Source: JAKALD01 sp963817785
Lineage (GTDB): Bacteria; Pseudomonadota; Gammaproteobacteria; Burkholderiales; SG8-39
Direction of reading: 5' to 3'
Assembly (NCBI GenBank): GCA_963817785.1
Contig: CAWFPL010000003.1
Span: 496,001 to 560,000, forward strand
DNA: 64,000 nucleotides
Both the position numbers and the translations under genes were made by a program. This document shows, piece by piece, positions 1 through 7,607 of this stretch. The notes under the pieces were generated by a model, which was not told the DNA's origin, searched no databases, and worked only from the letters and a program-made list of their open reading frames with translations. The stretch's first letter is position 1; the number at the start of each line of letters is the position of its first letter.

Positions 1-146
1 GCTGAACCGGCCGGACCACGGACCTGCCGCCAGCGCGGGCGCGCCCGCGTGCGGGGGCTTAGCACGCGCCGGCCGCTTGGAAGCAGGTGGGGCCATGGGG
101 CATACTCAGTAGGGCAGTGCGGCGCTGGGCGCCGCGGCGTCGCACG
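1..146. other. Left edge, no gene assigned
   Basis: This GC-rich stretch precedes the histidine kinase. I see no convincing promoter or open frame with recognisable content. In related genomes argH often lies near algZ, but nothing here can be tied to it. Confidence 0.4.
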
Positions 147-1190
147 ATGTCGAATTCAAGTATAAAGCATAACGTCTCCCGGGACGTCCTCCCCGACTTC
201 CGCAATAGCGGCGTCATCGCGCGCGTGCTGATCGCAGTGAACGTGATCGCCTCTGGCGCCGCGATCAGTGCGGAGCCGGGGTGGCCGCAGGCGATGGCGC
301 GCTTCGTGCGCGCCGCCGCCGTGGTCGAGCCGCTGCTGATCGCAAGCGTGGTATTGCTCTATCTTGCCGCGCCGGTGCTCGCGCGGCTCGCGTACCTGCG
401 CGGCTGTGCCGCGGTGCTGGCGATCGAGCTGGCGCTCGCCACGGCGGGCTACGCATGGTCAGCGCAGGCCGCCGCGGCGGCGTCGGCCTCGGGCCTCGCG
501 CGCGCACTGCTGCTGACTGCCGTCGTGACGATCGCGCTGCTCGGCTACTTCCGGCTGCTGGTCAAGGCGTATTCGCCGGCGCTCGCCGAGGCGCGGCTGC
601 AGGCGCTCCAGGCGCGCATCCGCCCGCACTTCCTGTTCAACAGCCTGAACGCAGTGCTGTCGCTGATCCGCCGCGATCCGCAGCGCGCCGAACGCACGCT
701 CGAGGATCTGGCGGATCTGTTCCGCGTGCTGATGTCCGACGGCCGGAAGTTCGTGCGCCTGGCCGACGAGATCGCGCTGCTGGAGCGCTACGCGAGCCTG
801 GAGCAGCTGCGCCTCGGCCAGCGGTTGCGCATCTCCTGGGAGCTGGACAGCGCTCCGATGGACGCGCTGCTGCCGCCGCTGGTCCTGCAGCCGTTGCTCG
901 AGAACGCGGTCTATCACGGCGTGGAGCCGGGAACCGGCGCGGGCGAAGTCGTGGTGCAGATCGCGCGCCGCGGGGACCGGGTGCTGGCGCGCATCGAGAA
1001 TCCGTACTTCAGCGAGCAGCAGCAGCGTGCCGGCAACCGCATGGCGCTGGAGAACATTCGCGAACGCCTGATGCTGTTCTTCGACGCGGAGGCGCGCATC
1101 GAGACCCGCGTTCGCGACGCCCGCTACCTGGTGGAGATCGAGATTCCCTACCGCACCGAGGCCGCGCCGCGGCCGGGCGGGACAGCATGA
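147..1190 (+). CDS. algZ: LytS/AlgZ-type sensor histidine kinase
   Basis: Membrane sensor kinase predicted to phosphorylate the AlgR-type regulator encoded next. About 347 residues. Hydrophobic segments lie near residues 23-40, 60-78, 87-102 and 119-138, followed by a His_kinase domain. The phospho-acceptor motif RPHFLFNSLN has its His near residue 161, and the ATP-binding N-box LENAVYHG is near 251. This architecture (no periplasmic sensor domain, H-box with PHFLFN) is the LytS/YehU class, of which Pseudomonas AlgZ/FimS is a member. I chose the ATG at 147 because the family's conserved LPDFRN segment follows shortly after; an upstream start at 87 adds only Arg-rich residues. The stop overlaps the regulator start as ATGA, implying translational coupling. 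The signal sensed cannot be read from the sequence. Confidence 0.85.
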   Translation: MSNSSIKHNVSRDVLPDFRNSGVIARVLIAVNVIASGAAISAEPGWPQAMARFVRAAAVVEPLLIASVVLLYLAAPVLARLAYLRGCAAVLAIELALATAGYAWSAQAAAAASASGLARALLLTAVVTIALLGYFRLLVKAYSPALAEARLQALQARIRPHFLFNSLNAVLSLIRRDPQRAERTLEDLADLFRVLMSDGRKFVRLADEIALLERYASLEQLRLGQRLRISWELDSAPMDALLPPLVLQPLLENAVYHGVEPGTGAGEVVVQIARRGDRVLARIENPYFSEQQQRAGNRMALENIRERLMLFFDAEARIETRVRDARYLVEIEIPYRTEAAPRPGGTA

Positions 1191-1945
1191 GCCCGCTGCG
1201 CGTGTTCATCGCCGACGACGAGGAGCCGGCGCGCCAGAGGCTCAAGGAGCTGCTTTCGGACCTGGCCGCTGAAATCCCCACCGAAGTCGTCGGCGAAGCG
1301 GGCAACGGCGCCGAGACGCTCGCGCGGCTGCCGGGCAGCGGCGCTCAGCTGCTGCTCCTCGATATCCAGATGCCGGGCATGAACGGACTGGAGCTGGCGC
1401 GGCACGTGGCCGGCCTGCCCGATGCGCCCGCCGTGATCTTCGTCACCGCGCACGACCGGCACGCGGTCGAGGCATTCGAGCTGAATGCGCTCGACTACCT
1501 GCTCAAGCCGGTGCGCGCCGCGCGACTCGCGGATGCGCTACGCCGGGCGGGCACGGCGGGACCGCCCGAGCGCGAGCGGCTCGAGCGTGCCGACCCGCGC
1601 CCACGGGAGTTCCTCTCGGTGCCCGAGCGCAACCGCATCGTGCTGGTTCCGGTGCGCGACATCGTCTACTGCAAGGCGGAGCTGAAATACGTGACCCTGC
1701 GCACGCGTACCGGCGAACACCTGAGCGAGGAGGCGCTCGTGACGCTCGAGCGCGAGTTCGCGGAGCGGTTCGTGCGCATCCACCGCAATTGCCTGGTGGC
1801 GCGGGCCGCCATCCGCGGCTTCGAGCGCGCGGCCGGCGAAGACGAGGAGGCACACTGGCTGGTGCTGCTCGACGGCGTGCCGGAGAGGTTGCCGGTCAGC
1901 CGCCGGCAGTGGCCTGCGCTGCGCGACCTGGCGGGGGAGCACTGA
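1187..1945 (+). CDS. algR: LytTR response regulator (AlgR type)
   Basis: Response regulator of 252 residues. The N-terminal receiver domain has acidic residues D10/D11 and phospho-acceptor Asp near 59 in LLLLDIQMPGMNG. The C-terminal LytTR DNA-binding domain starts near residue 145 (RNRIVLVPVRDIVYCKAELKY region). It overlaps algZ by four bases. In Pseudomonas the homologous pair sits directly before hemC and controls alginate, type IV pili and virulence genes. The adjacency to hemC is preserved here, but the regulon of this organism is unknown. The 3' end overlaps the convergent thioredoxin-like gene by 50 nt. Confidence 0.88.
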   Translation: MSPLRVFIADDEEPARQRLKELLSDLAAEIPTEVVGEAGNGAETLARLPGSGAQLLLLDIQMPGMNGLELARHVAGLPDAPAVIFVTAHDRHAVEAFELNALDYLLKPVRAARLADALRRAGTAGPPERERLERADPRPREFLSVPERNRIVLVPVRDIVYCKAELKYVTLRTRTGEHLSEEALVTLEREFAERFVRIHRNCLVARAAIRGFERAAGEDEEAHWLVLLDGVPERLPVSRRQWPALRDLAGEH

Positions 1946-2459
1946 GCGGTCCGGCGCTCAGACGGTTGTGCGCCTGCTCGATCCGGCGATCGAGGTACTG
2001 CTGGTAGAAATCGGACAATCCCAGCCCGACCAGCGGCTCGGCCAGCGTCCGGCCGCTCAGGCCGAAGAACGCGAGGGTCGGGAACAGGCGCACGTGCTGG
2101 GCACGCGCGAAGTCAACGTGACTCACCCGCCGTCCGGCGAAGTCGACCAGCGGAGCGGGGTCGCCGATATTCACTTCAACCAGGCGCAGCCGCGCGCGGC
2201 CCGAGGGATCCGCGAGCATCGGCTCCAGGTATTCGTGCCGGGCCTGCTCGCAGTACTCGCAGTCGGGCTGGCTGAAGAACACCACCAGCGGAACGCCGGC
2301 TTGGGCCGCGCCGCGCGCTTCGCGCGCCAGGTCGCGGGCCTGCGGGATGCCGGCAGCAAGCGCCGGCCAGGCGGGCGCCGATGCTAGAATGAAAACAATC
2401 GCGTACCCGGCCACGCACCCGGCCAGTCGGCACGCCTCGACGCGCGCTTTCCCGATCAT
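1896..2459 (-). CDS. Periplasmic thioredoxin-fold protein
   Basis: 187-residue protein with an N-terminal hydrophobic signal (residues about 13-36, ending PALAAG) and a thioredoxin-like fold. The redox motif is CEYC at residues 67-70 within FFSQPDCEYC, and there is a cis-Pro-like region in the HVRLFPTLAFF segment. It resembles SoxW/DsbE-like or thioredoxin_2 family proteins, so a periplasmic thiol reductase or oxidase role is likely; the partner is unknown. I chose the ATG at 2459 because it begins the signal peptide and has a GGAGAGGA Shine-Dalgarno run about 10 nt upstream. Its start codon is only 3 nt from the divergent hemC start, and its 3' end runs 50 nt into the convergent algR. Confidence 0.75.
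   Translation of the reverse strand: MIGKARVEACRLAGCVAGYAIVFILASAPAWPALAAGIPQARDLAREARGAAQAGVPLVVFFSQPDCEYCEQARHEYLEPMLADPSGRARLRLVEVNIGDPAPLVDFAGRRVSHVDFARAQHVRLFPTLAFFGLSGRTLAEPLVGLGLSDFYQQYLDRRIEQAHNRLSAGPLSAPPPGRAAQATAGG
2382..2390 (+). promoter_or_regulatory. Extended -10 promoter candidate for hemC
   Basis: TGC-TAGAAT matches an extended -10 element (TGn plus five of six consensus bases). No recognisable -35 lies upstream. It is 73 nt before the hemC start and inside the coding region of the divergent thioredoxin-like gene. Confidence 0.35.
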
Positions 2460-2462
2460 CGT

Positions 2463-3413
2463 ATGAGTTCCTCTCCCACGCACGGCGTTCAGCGGGTGAC
2501 GATTGCCACGCGGCGCAGCCGGCTTGCGCTGTGGCAGGCCGAGCACGTCAAGCGCCGGCTCGAGGAATTATATCCAAACCTGGCGGTCGCTCTGCTGCCG
2601 CTTTCGACCCGGGGCGACGAGCTGCTCGAGGCCACGCTCGCCAACGCGGGCGGCAAGGGCCTGTTCGTCAAGGAGCTGGAGGCGGCGCTCCAGTCCGGCG
2701 CGGCCGATCTGGCGGTGCACTCGATGAAGGACGTGCCGGTCGAGCTGCCGGCGGGGTTCGTCCTCGCGGCCATCACGGCGCGCGAGGATCCGCGCGATGC
2801 GTTCGTGTCGAACCGCTACGCGGGGCTCGCCGAGCTGCCGGCGGGTGCGGTGCTCGGGACCTCGAGCCTGCGCCGCGCTGCGCAGATCGCCGAGCGCCAT
2901 CCGGCCCTGGAAATCCGGCCGTCGCGCGGCAACGTGGAGACCCGGCTGGCGAAGCTCGACCGCGGCGACTATGCCGCGGTGGTGCTGGCCGCGGCCGGCC
3001 TCAAGCGCCTTGGTCTGGGCGCGCGCATCCGCGCCTGCCTGGAAGTGCACGAGAGCCTGCCCGCAGCCGGGCAAGGCGCGCTCGGCATCGAGTGCCGCGC
3101 CGAACGGCGCGACCTCGCGGCGCTGGTGGCGCCGCTCGCCGATGCGGCGAGCGCGGTGTGCGTGCGGGCCGAGCGCGCCGTGAACGCTGCGCTGGGCGGC
3201 AACTGCTCCATCCCGCTCGGCGCGTACGCGGTGCTGGAGGCGGGACGCCTGAGCCTGCGCGCGCTGGTGGCGGCTCCGGACGGAGCGCGCGTGGCACGCG
3301 CCGAGTGCACGGGTGAGGCCGCGCAGCCCGAAGCGCTCGGGGCGCGCGCCGCAGAGCTGCTGCGGCAGCGCGGCGCGGGTGAGATCCTCGCTGCGCTGGC
3401 CGATGGCCGCTGA
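2463..3413 (+). CDS. hemC: Porphobilinogen deaminase
   Basis: Cytosolic enzyme that polymerises four porphobilinogen units into hydroxymethylbilane for heme synthesis. It has 316 residues, normal for the family. The N-terminal IATRRSRLALWQAEHV, the VHSMKDVP segment and the dipyrromethane cofactor cysteine near residue 248 (LGGNCSIPLG) are all present. The ATG at 2463 lacks an obvious Shine-Dalgarno. A GTG at 2496 would remove 11 residues and start just before the conserved TIATRRS, so the true start is not certain. It overlaps hemD by 11 nt, making a hemCDXY operon. Confidence 0.95.
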   Translation: MSSSPTHGVQRVTIATRRSRLALWQAEHVKRRLEELYPNLAVALLPLSTRGDELLEATLANAGGKGLFVKELEAALQSGAADLAVHSMKDVPVELPAGFVLAAITAREDPRDAFVSNRYAGLAELPAGAVLGTSSLRRAAQIAERHPALEIRPSRGNVETRLAKLDRGDYAAVVLAAAGLKRLGLGARIRACLEVHESLPAAGQGALGIECRAERRDLAALVAPLADAASAVCVRAERAVNAALGGNCSIPLGAYAVLEAGRLSLRALVAAPDGARVARAECTGEAAQPEALGARAAELLRQRGAGEILAALADGR

Positions 3414-4197
3414 CGCTGGTCTGCCGCTCGCGGGGCGGGGCATCGTGGTCACGCGGCCGCGCGAGCAGGCGGCCGGGCTGGCGAGGCTGATCCGCGAAGC
3501 CGGGGGGGAAGCGCTGCTGTTCCCGGCGATCGAAATCCGGGATCTGCCGGACCTGGGCCCGATCCTCGCCCGCATCGACCGGCTCGAGGAGTTCGATCTC
3601 GCCATCTTCATCAGCCCGAACGCCGTGCACAAGGCGCTCAACCTCGTGCAGGCCCGGCGCGCCGGCAAGCCCTGGCCGAGCGGGCTGAGGGTGGCCGCGG
3701 TCGGGCGCGGCAGCCGCCGCGAGCTCGAGCTGCAGGGCTTCTCGAACGTGATCGCGCCCGCCTCGCACGCCGACAGCGAGGCGCTGCTCGCGCTGCCCGA
3801 GCTGAGCGCGGTCTCGGGCAAGCGCGTGCTGATCTTTCGCGGCGACGGCGGACGCGAGCTGCTGGGCGACACGCTCGCTGCGCGTGGGGCGCGGGTCGAG
3901 TACGCCGAGTGCTACCGCCGGCTGCGTCCCGCGGCGGACAGCGCACCGCTGCTGACGGCATGGGCGCGCGGCGCGGTGCACGCGGTGACCGTGTCCTCGG
4001 GCGAGGGGCTGACCAACCTGTTCGACATGCTGGGCAAGCTCGGCCAGCAGTGGCTGCGCGGCACGCCGGTATTCGTGCCGCATGCGCGAGTCGCCGAGAG
4101 CGCGGCGCGGCTCGGGGTGCGCGAGATACTCGTCGCTGGCGCCTCCGACGCGGAGCTCGTCGACCGTCTGGTTGCATACTTTCGCGGCGCGAAGTAA
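3403..4197 (+). CDS. hemD: Uroporphyrinogen-III synthase
   Basis: Cyclises hydroxymethylbilane to uroporphyrinogen III with inversion of ring D. 264 residues, as expected. The N-terminal GIVVTRPREQAAGLARLIREAG and the central VAAVGRGSRRELE segment are typical; the family is otherwise poorly conserved, so position after hemC adds weight. I chose the ATG at 3403, which overlaps the last codons of hemC, because the conserved VVTRP motif follows within 25 residues. HemX follows after 11 nt. Confidence 0.92.
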   Translation: MAADAGLPLAGRGIVVTRPREQAAGLARLIREAGGEALLFPAIEIRDLPDLGPILARIDRLEEFDLAIFISPNAVHKALNLVQARRAGKPWPSGLRVAAVGRGSRRELELQGFSNVIAPASHADSEALLALPELSAVSGKRVLIFRGDGGRELLGDTLAARGARVEYAECYRRLRPAADSAPLLTAWARGAVHAVTVSSGEGLTNLFDMLGKLGQQWLRGTPVFVPHARVAESAARLGVREILVAGASDAELVDRLVAYFRGAK

Positions 4198-4208
4198 AAG
4201 CTTCCGAC

Positions 4209-5309
4209 ATGGACCAGTCGCAGACCACGGAGGCAGCCGCAGGGCCACCGGGCGGCGCACCCCGAGCGGATGCGCGAGCGAAGCCCGCTGCCGAGCCGCA
4301 GGCGGCCCGCACGAGGACCGCCCCAATGCTCTTGGCGTTGCTGCTCGGGTTGGCTGCAGTCGCGCTCGCAACGGCGTTCTGGTACGACACGCGCGGCCGC
4401 ATCGAGGCCACGCAGGAGGAGCTGGCGCGGCACCTGCGCGACATCGAGAGCGACGCCCGCGACGCGAGGAGCACCGCGCGCGACGCGCAGGAGGCGGTGC
4501 GCGAAACGCAGGCCAAGGTCGCGCTGCTCGATTCGAAGCTGGTCGAGTCCCAGAGCCAGCAGGCCGCGCTGGAGTCCCTGTACCAGGACCTGTCGCGCAA
4601 CCGCGACGAGTGGCAGCTGGCCGAGATCGAGCAGGTGCTCGAGATCGCCCAGCAGCAGCTGCAGCTCTCGGGCAACGTGCGCGCCGCGCTGCTGGCGCTG
4701 CAGCTCGCCGACTCGCGCCTGGCGAGCCCCGATCGTCCTCAGTTCCTCCCGGTCCGGCGCGCGCTGGCGCGCGACATCGAGCGCCTCAAATCCTTCCCGG
4801 CGCTCGATCTGCCCGGTCTGAGCAGGAAGCTCGACAGCCTCGCCTCCGTGGTCGACACGCTACCGCTCGCCTCGGACCAGCGCGCCGAGCACTCCGCAAC
4901 GCCGCGTGCGCCGGCCGTGCCCGGCACGCAGGGCTATCTCGCGCGCTTCGGCGCCGAGGTCTGGAGCGAGCTGCGCCAGCTTCTGATCGTGCGCCGGCTC
5001 GAGCGCCCCGAGCCGCCCCTGCTGCCGGCGTCGCAGGCCTACTTCGTGCGCCAGAACCTGACGTTGCGCCTGCTCAATGCGCGCCTTTCGCTGCTGATGC
5101 GCGACGAGGGCGGATACCGCGAGGAGCTGCGCACCGCGCAGGCGTGGATCAGGCGCTATTTCGACGTGCACGCGAAGCAGACCGCGAACGTGCTGGCGCA
5201 GCTCAAGCAGCTTTCGTCCGAATCGCTCAGCTTCGGGACGCCGTCCATTTCCGACAGCCTCGAGGCGGTGCGCCGCTTCAAGGCGCTGCGCGAGCCGGGC
5301 GCTCCCTGA
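4209..5309 (+). CDS. hemX: HemX-like membrane protein
   Basis: 366 residues. A Pro/Ala-rich cytoplasmic N-terminus (about 38 residues) is followed by one transmembrane helix (LLALLLGLAAVALATAFWYD), then an extended coiled-coil region rich in heptads (EELARHLRDIES through LESLYQDL), then a globular C-terminal domain. This is the HemX family found between hemD and hemY in proteobacteria. Despite the name in databases it has no methyltransferase motif here. Its exact role in heme synthesis is undefined; a scaffold role with HemY at the membrane is an inference from operon position. Confidence 0.85.
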   Translation: MDQSQTTEAAAGPPGGAPRADARAKPAAEPQAARTRTAPMLLALLLGLAAVALATAFWYDTRGRIEATQEELARHLRDIESDARDARSTARDAQEAVRETQAKVALLDSKLVESQSQQAALESLYQDLSRNRDEWQLAEIEQVLEIAQQQLQLSGNVRAALLALQLADSRLASPDRPQFLPVRRALARDIERLKSFPALDLPGLSRKLDSLASVVDTLPLASDQRAEHSATPRAPAVPGTQGYLARFGAEVWSELRQLLIVRRLERPEPPLLPASQAYFVRQNLTLRLLNARLSLLMRDEGGYREELRTAQAWIRRYFDVHAKQTANVLAQLKQLSSESLSFGTPSISDSLEAVRRFKALREPGAP

Positions 5310-5325
5310 GGCCCGCGCGCCGGCG

Positions 5326-6516
5326 ATGAAGGCACTGTTCTGGCTGCTCGCGGTGTTCGCGGCTGCGGTCGCGCTGGTGATCTTCGGCCGCGTGGACGAC
5401 GGCTACGCGCTGTTCGTGTACCCGCCGTACCGGGTCGAGATCTCGCTGCTCTTCTTCATCGTCCTGCTGCTGGCCGCGTTCGCCGCGCTCTACCTGTCGG
5501 TGCGCATCGTGCACCACCTCCTGGCGCTGCCCCGGCACGTGCGGGCCTTTCGCGAGCGCCGGCGCCGCGACCGGGCGCAGGCGGCGCTCGCGGGGGCGCT
5601 GCAGGCATACTTCGAGGGCCGCTACGCGCGCGCCGAGAAGGAGGCCAAGGCGGCCTACGACGCGGGGATCTGGCCCGGGCTCGCGGCGGTGCTCGCGGCG
5701 CGCGCGGCGCACGAGCTGCGCAACTTCGGGCAGCGCGACCAGTGGTTCGAGCGCGCCGGCGCGGCGGGCGAGAGCGCACAGGTCGCCCGCCTGGTGTCGC
5801 AGGCGGCGCTCGCGCTCGAGGAACGCAACTTCGTCGGCGCCCGGGACGCGCTGCGCAGCCTGCACGCCTCCGGGCCCAAGCACATCGCTACGCTCAGGAT
5901 GTTGCTGCGCGCGGAGCGCGGCGCGCAGGATTGGGAGGAGGTCCTGCGCCTCGCTACGCAGCTCGCCAAGCGCGACGCGATCGCGCCGGCGCTCGCCGAG
6001 GAATACCGGGCGCAGGCGCACATCGAGCTGCTGGCGCGCGCGGCGCTGGATCGCGCGACGCTCGCCGAGCGCTGGCGCCGCATCCCGGCGCGCGAGCGCG
6101 CCAACCCGCGCATCGCCGCGGCGGCGGCGCGTCAGGCGAGCGCGCTCGCGGCGGCGTCGCTCGCCCGGGAGATCCTGGAGGAAGGGCTGAGCGCTGAGTG
6201 GAGCGCAACCCTGGTGGCCCTGTACGGCGAGCTGCCGCGGCTCGACGCGGCCGCGCAGGCTCAGGAGGCCCGCACCCGGATCGAGCGCGCGGAGAGGTGG
6301 CTGCGCGAGCACCCGGAAGATCCGCAGCTCCTCAGCGCTCTCGGGCGGCTGTGCGCCGAGGCCGAGCTCTGGGGCAAGGCCCAGAACTATCTCGAGGCGA
6401 GCTTGGCGTTCGAGCAGACACGCGCGGCATACCTCGCGCTCGCGCGGCTGTACGAAAGGCTCGGCCGCCCGGCCGATGCGGCCACCCAGTACCGGCGTGG
6501 CGCGGAGCTGCCCTAG
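5326..6516 (+). CDS. hemY: HemY-like TPR membrane protein
   Basis: 396 residues with two N-terminal membrane segments (about 1-20 and 40-65, LLFFIVLLLAAFAALYLSV), a basic loop (ALPRHVRAFRERRRRDRAQ), then TPR-like helical repeats to the end, including a good C-terminal TPR (LARLYERLGRPADAATQYRRGA). It belongs to the proteobacterial HemY family, not the Bacillus protoporphyrinogen oxidase of the same name. It is last in the hemCDXY operon, 16 nt after hemX. The terminal part faces the perfect hairpin at 6590-6638. Confidence 0.88.
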   Translation: MKALFWLLAVFAAAVALVIFGRVDDGYALFVYPPYRVEISLLFFIVLLLAAFAALYLSVRIVHHLLALPRHVRAFRERRRRDRAQAALAGALQAYFEGRYARAEKEAKAAYDAGIWPGLAAVLAARAAHELRNFGQRDQWFERAGAAGESAQVARLVSQAALALEERNFVGARDALRSLHASGPKHIATLRMLLRAERGAQDWEEVLRLATQLAKRDAIAPALAEEYRAQAHIELLARAALDRATLAERWRRIPARERANPRIAAAAARQASALAAASLAREILEEGLSAEWSATLVALYGELPRLDAAAQAQEARTRIERAERWLREHPEDPQLLSALGRLCAEAELWGKAQNYLEASLAFEQTRAAYLALARLYERLGRPADAATQYRRGAELP

Positions 6517-6589
6517 GGCCGTCTCCAGGAAATCGCCTGCGTTTCGGCGCGGTCGGCTGAAAGCGGCGCGAGCCTCGCCTTTAATCAGG

Positions 6590-6638
6590 TCTCCGGCTTT
6601 CCGAGGGGGCGTAGTGTGCCCCCTCGGAAAGCCGGAGA
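6590..6638. repeat. Perfect 21-bp inverted repeat
   Basis: Arms 6590-6610 and 6618-6638 are exact reverse complements with a 7-nt loop (GTAGTGT). The hairpin lies in the 197-nt gap between convergent hemY and hemF. No T-tract follows on either strand, so it is not a canonical Rho-independent terminator, though a strong bidirectional block or RNA-end protector is possible. A palindromic repeat element is the alternative. The rest of the 6517-6713 gap shows nothing else I can name. Confidence 0.8.
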
Positions 6639-6713
6639 TTGGGCGAAACCCGCAACTCACGGGCACCCGCGGACATGCGGGCTGCGGTGCCGCTCCTGCA
6701 ACGGACCGCGCCG

Positions 6714-7607
6714 CTACCAGTCGCGCGGGCGCAGGAACTCCGTGTAGAGCGCTTCCTCCGGCGAGCCCGGTTGCGGCCTCCAGTCGTAGCGCCACTGCGC
6801 GCGCGGCGGCATCGACATCAGGATCGATTCCGTGCGTCCGGCCGACTGCAGGCCGAACAGCGTGCCGCGGTCGTAGACCAGGTTGAACTCCACGTAGCGT
6901 CCGCGGCGGTAGGCCTGGAACTCGCGCTCGCGCTCGCCGTAGGGCAGCGCTCGCCGGCGCTCGACGATCGGCAGGTACGCAGTCAGAAAATGCTCGCCCA
7001 CGGACCTGACCAGCGCGAAGCAGGATTCGAAGTCCGGCTCGCGCAGGTCGTCGAAGAATACCCCGCCGATGCCGCGCGGCTCGTTGCGGTGGCGCAGGAA
7101 GAAGTACTCGTCGCACCAGCGCTTGTAGCGCCCGTACAGATCGGCGCCGAAGGGTTCGAGCGCATGCCGGCAGGTGGCGTGGAAATGCCGGGCGTCTTCC
7201 TCGAAGCCGTAGTAAGGGGTGAGATCCATGCCGCCGCCGAACCACCATACGGGGGCCTCGGCCGGCCTGGTGGCGACCAGGCAGCGCACGTTCATGTGCA
7301 CCGTCGGGCAATACGGGCTGCGCGGGTGCAGCACCAGCGACACGCCCATCGCGTCGTAGCCGCGCCCCGCGAGCTCGGCGCGGCCGGCGGAGGCCGACGG
7401 CGGCAGGTGCTCGCCCTGGACGCGCGACAGGTTCACTCCGGCGCGCTCGAATAGGCCGCTGTCCTCGATCACCCGGCTCGTGCCACCGCCGCCCTGCGGC
7501 CGCTGCCAGAGGTCGGCGCGGAACGCGCCGCCGTCGATCTCCTCGAGCGCCGCGACGATGCGACCCTGCAGTTCGGCGAAGTACTGATGAACCGCGTCGA
7601 CGTTCAC
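6714..7607 (-). CDS. hemF: Oxygen-dependent coproporphyrinogen-III oxidase
   Basis: Aerobic oxidative decarboxylation of coproporphyrinogen III to protoporphyrinogen IX. 297 residues, close to E. coli HemF (299). Family segments are clear: GVNLSRVQGEHLP, PYCPTVHMNVR, WWFGGGMDLTPYYGFEEDARHFH, YKRWCDEYFFLRHRNEPRGIGGVFFDDL and EFNLVYDRGTLFGLQSAGRTESILMSMPP. The start is a GTG at 7607 that overlaps the purD stop (GTGA), so translation is probably coupled. Longer upstream in-frame reading is purD in another frame. The protein expects oxygen, so the organism at least tolerates aerobic growth. Confidence 0.95.
   Translation of the reverse strand: MNVDAVHQYFAELQGRIVAALEEIDGGAFRADLWQRPQGGGGTSRVIEDSGLFERAGVNLSRVQGEHLPPSASAGRAELAGRGYDAMGVSLVLHPRSPYCPTVHMNVRCLVATRPAEAPVWWFGGGMDLTPYYGFEEDARHFHATCRHALEPFGADLYGRYKRWCDEYFFLRHRNEPRGIGGVFFDDLREPDFESCFALVRSVGEHFLTAYLPIVERRRALPYGEREREFQAYRRGRYVEFNLVYDRGTLFGLQSAGRTESILMSMPPRAQWRYDWRPQPGSPEEALYTEFLRPRDW

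Noticed and set aside
6476..6886. A 136-residue (+) frame over the hemY-hemF gap
   Set aside because: It is driven by the hairpin and the antisense of hemF; no family or ribosome site.
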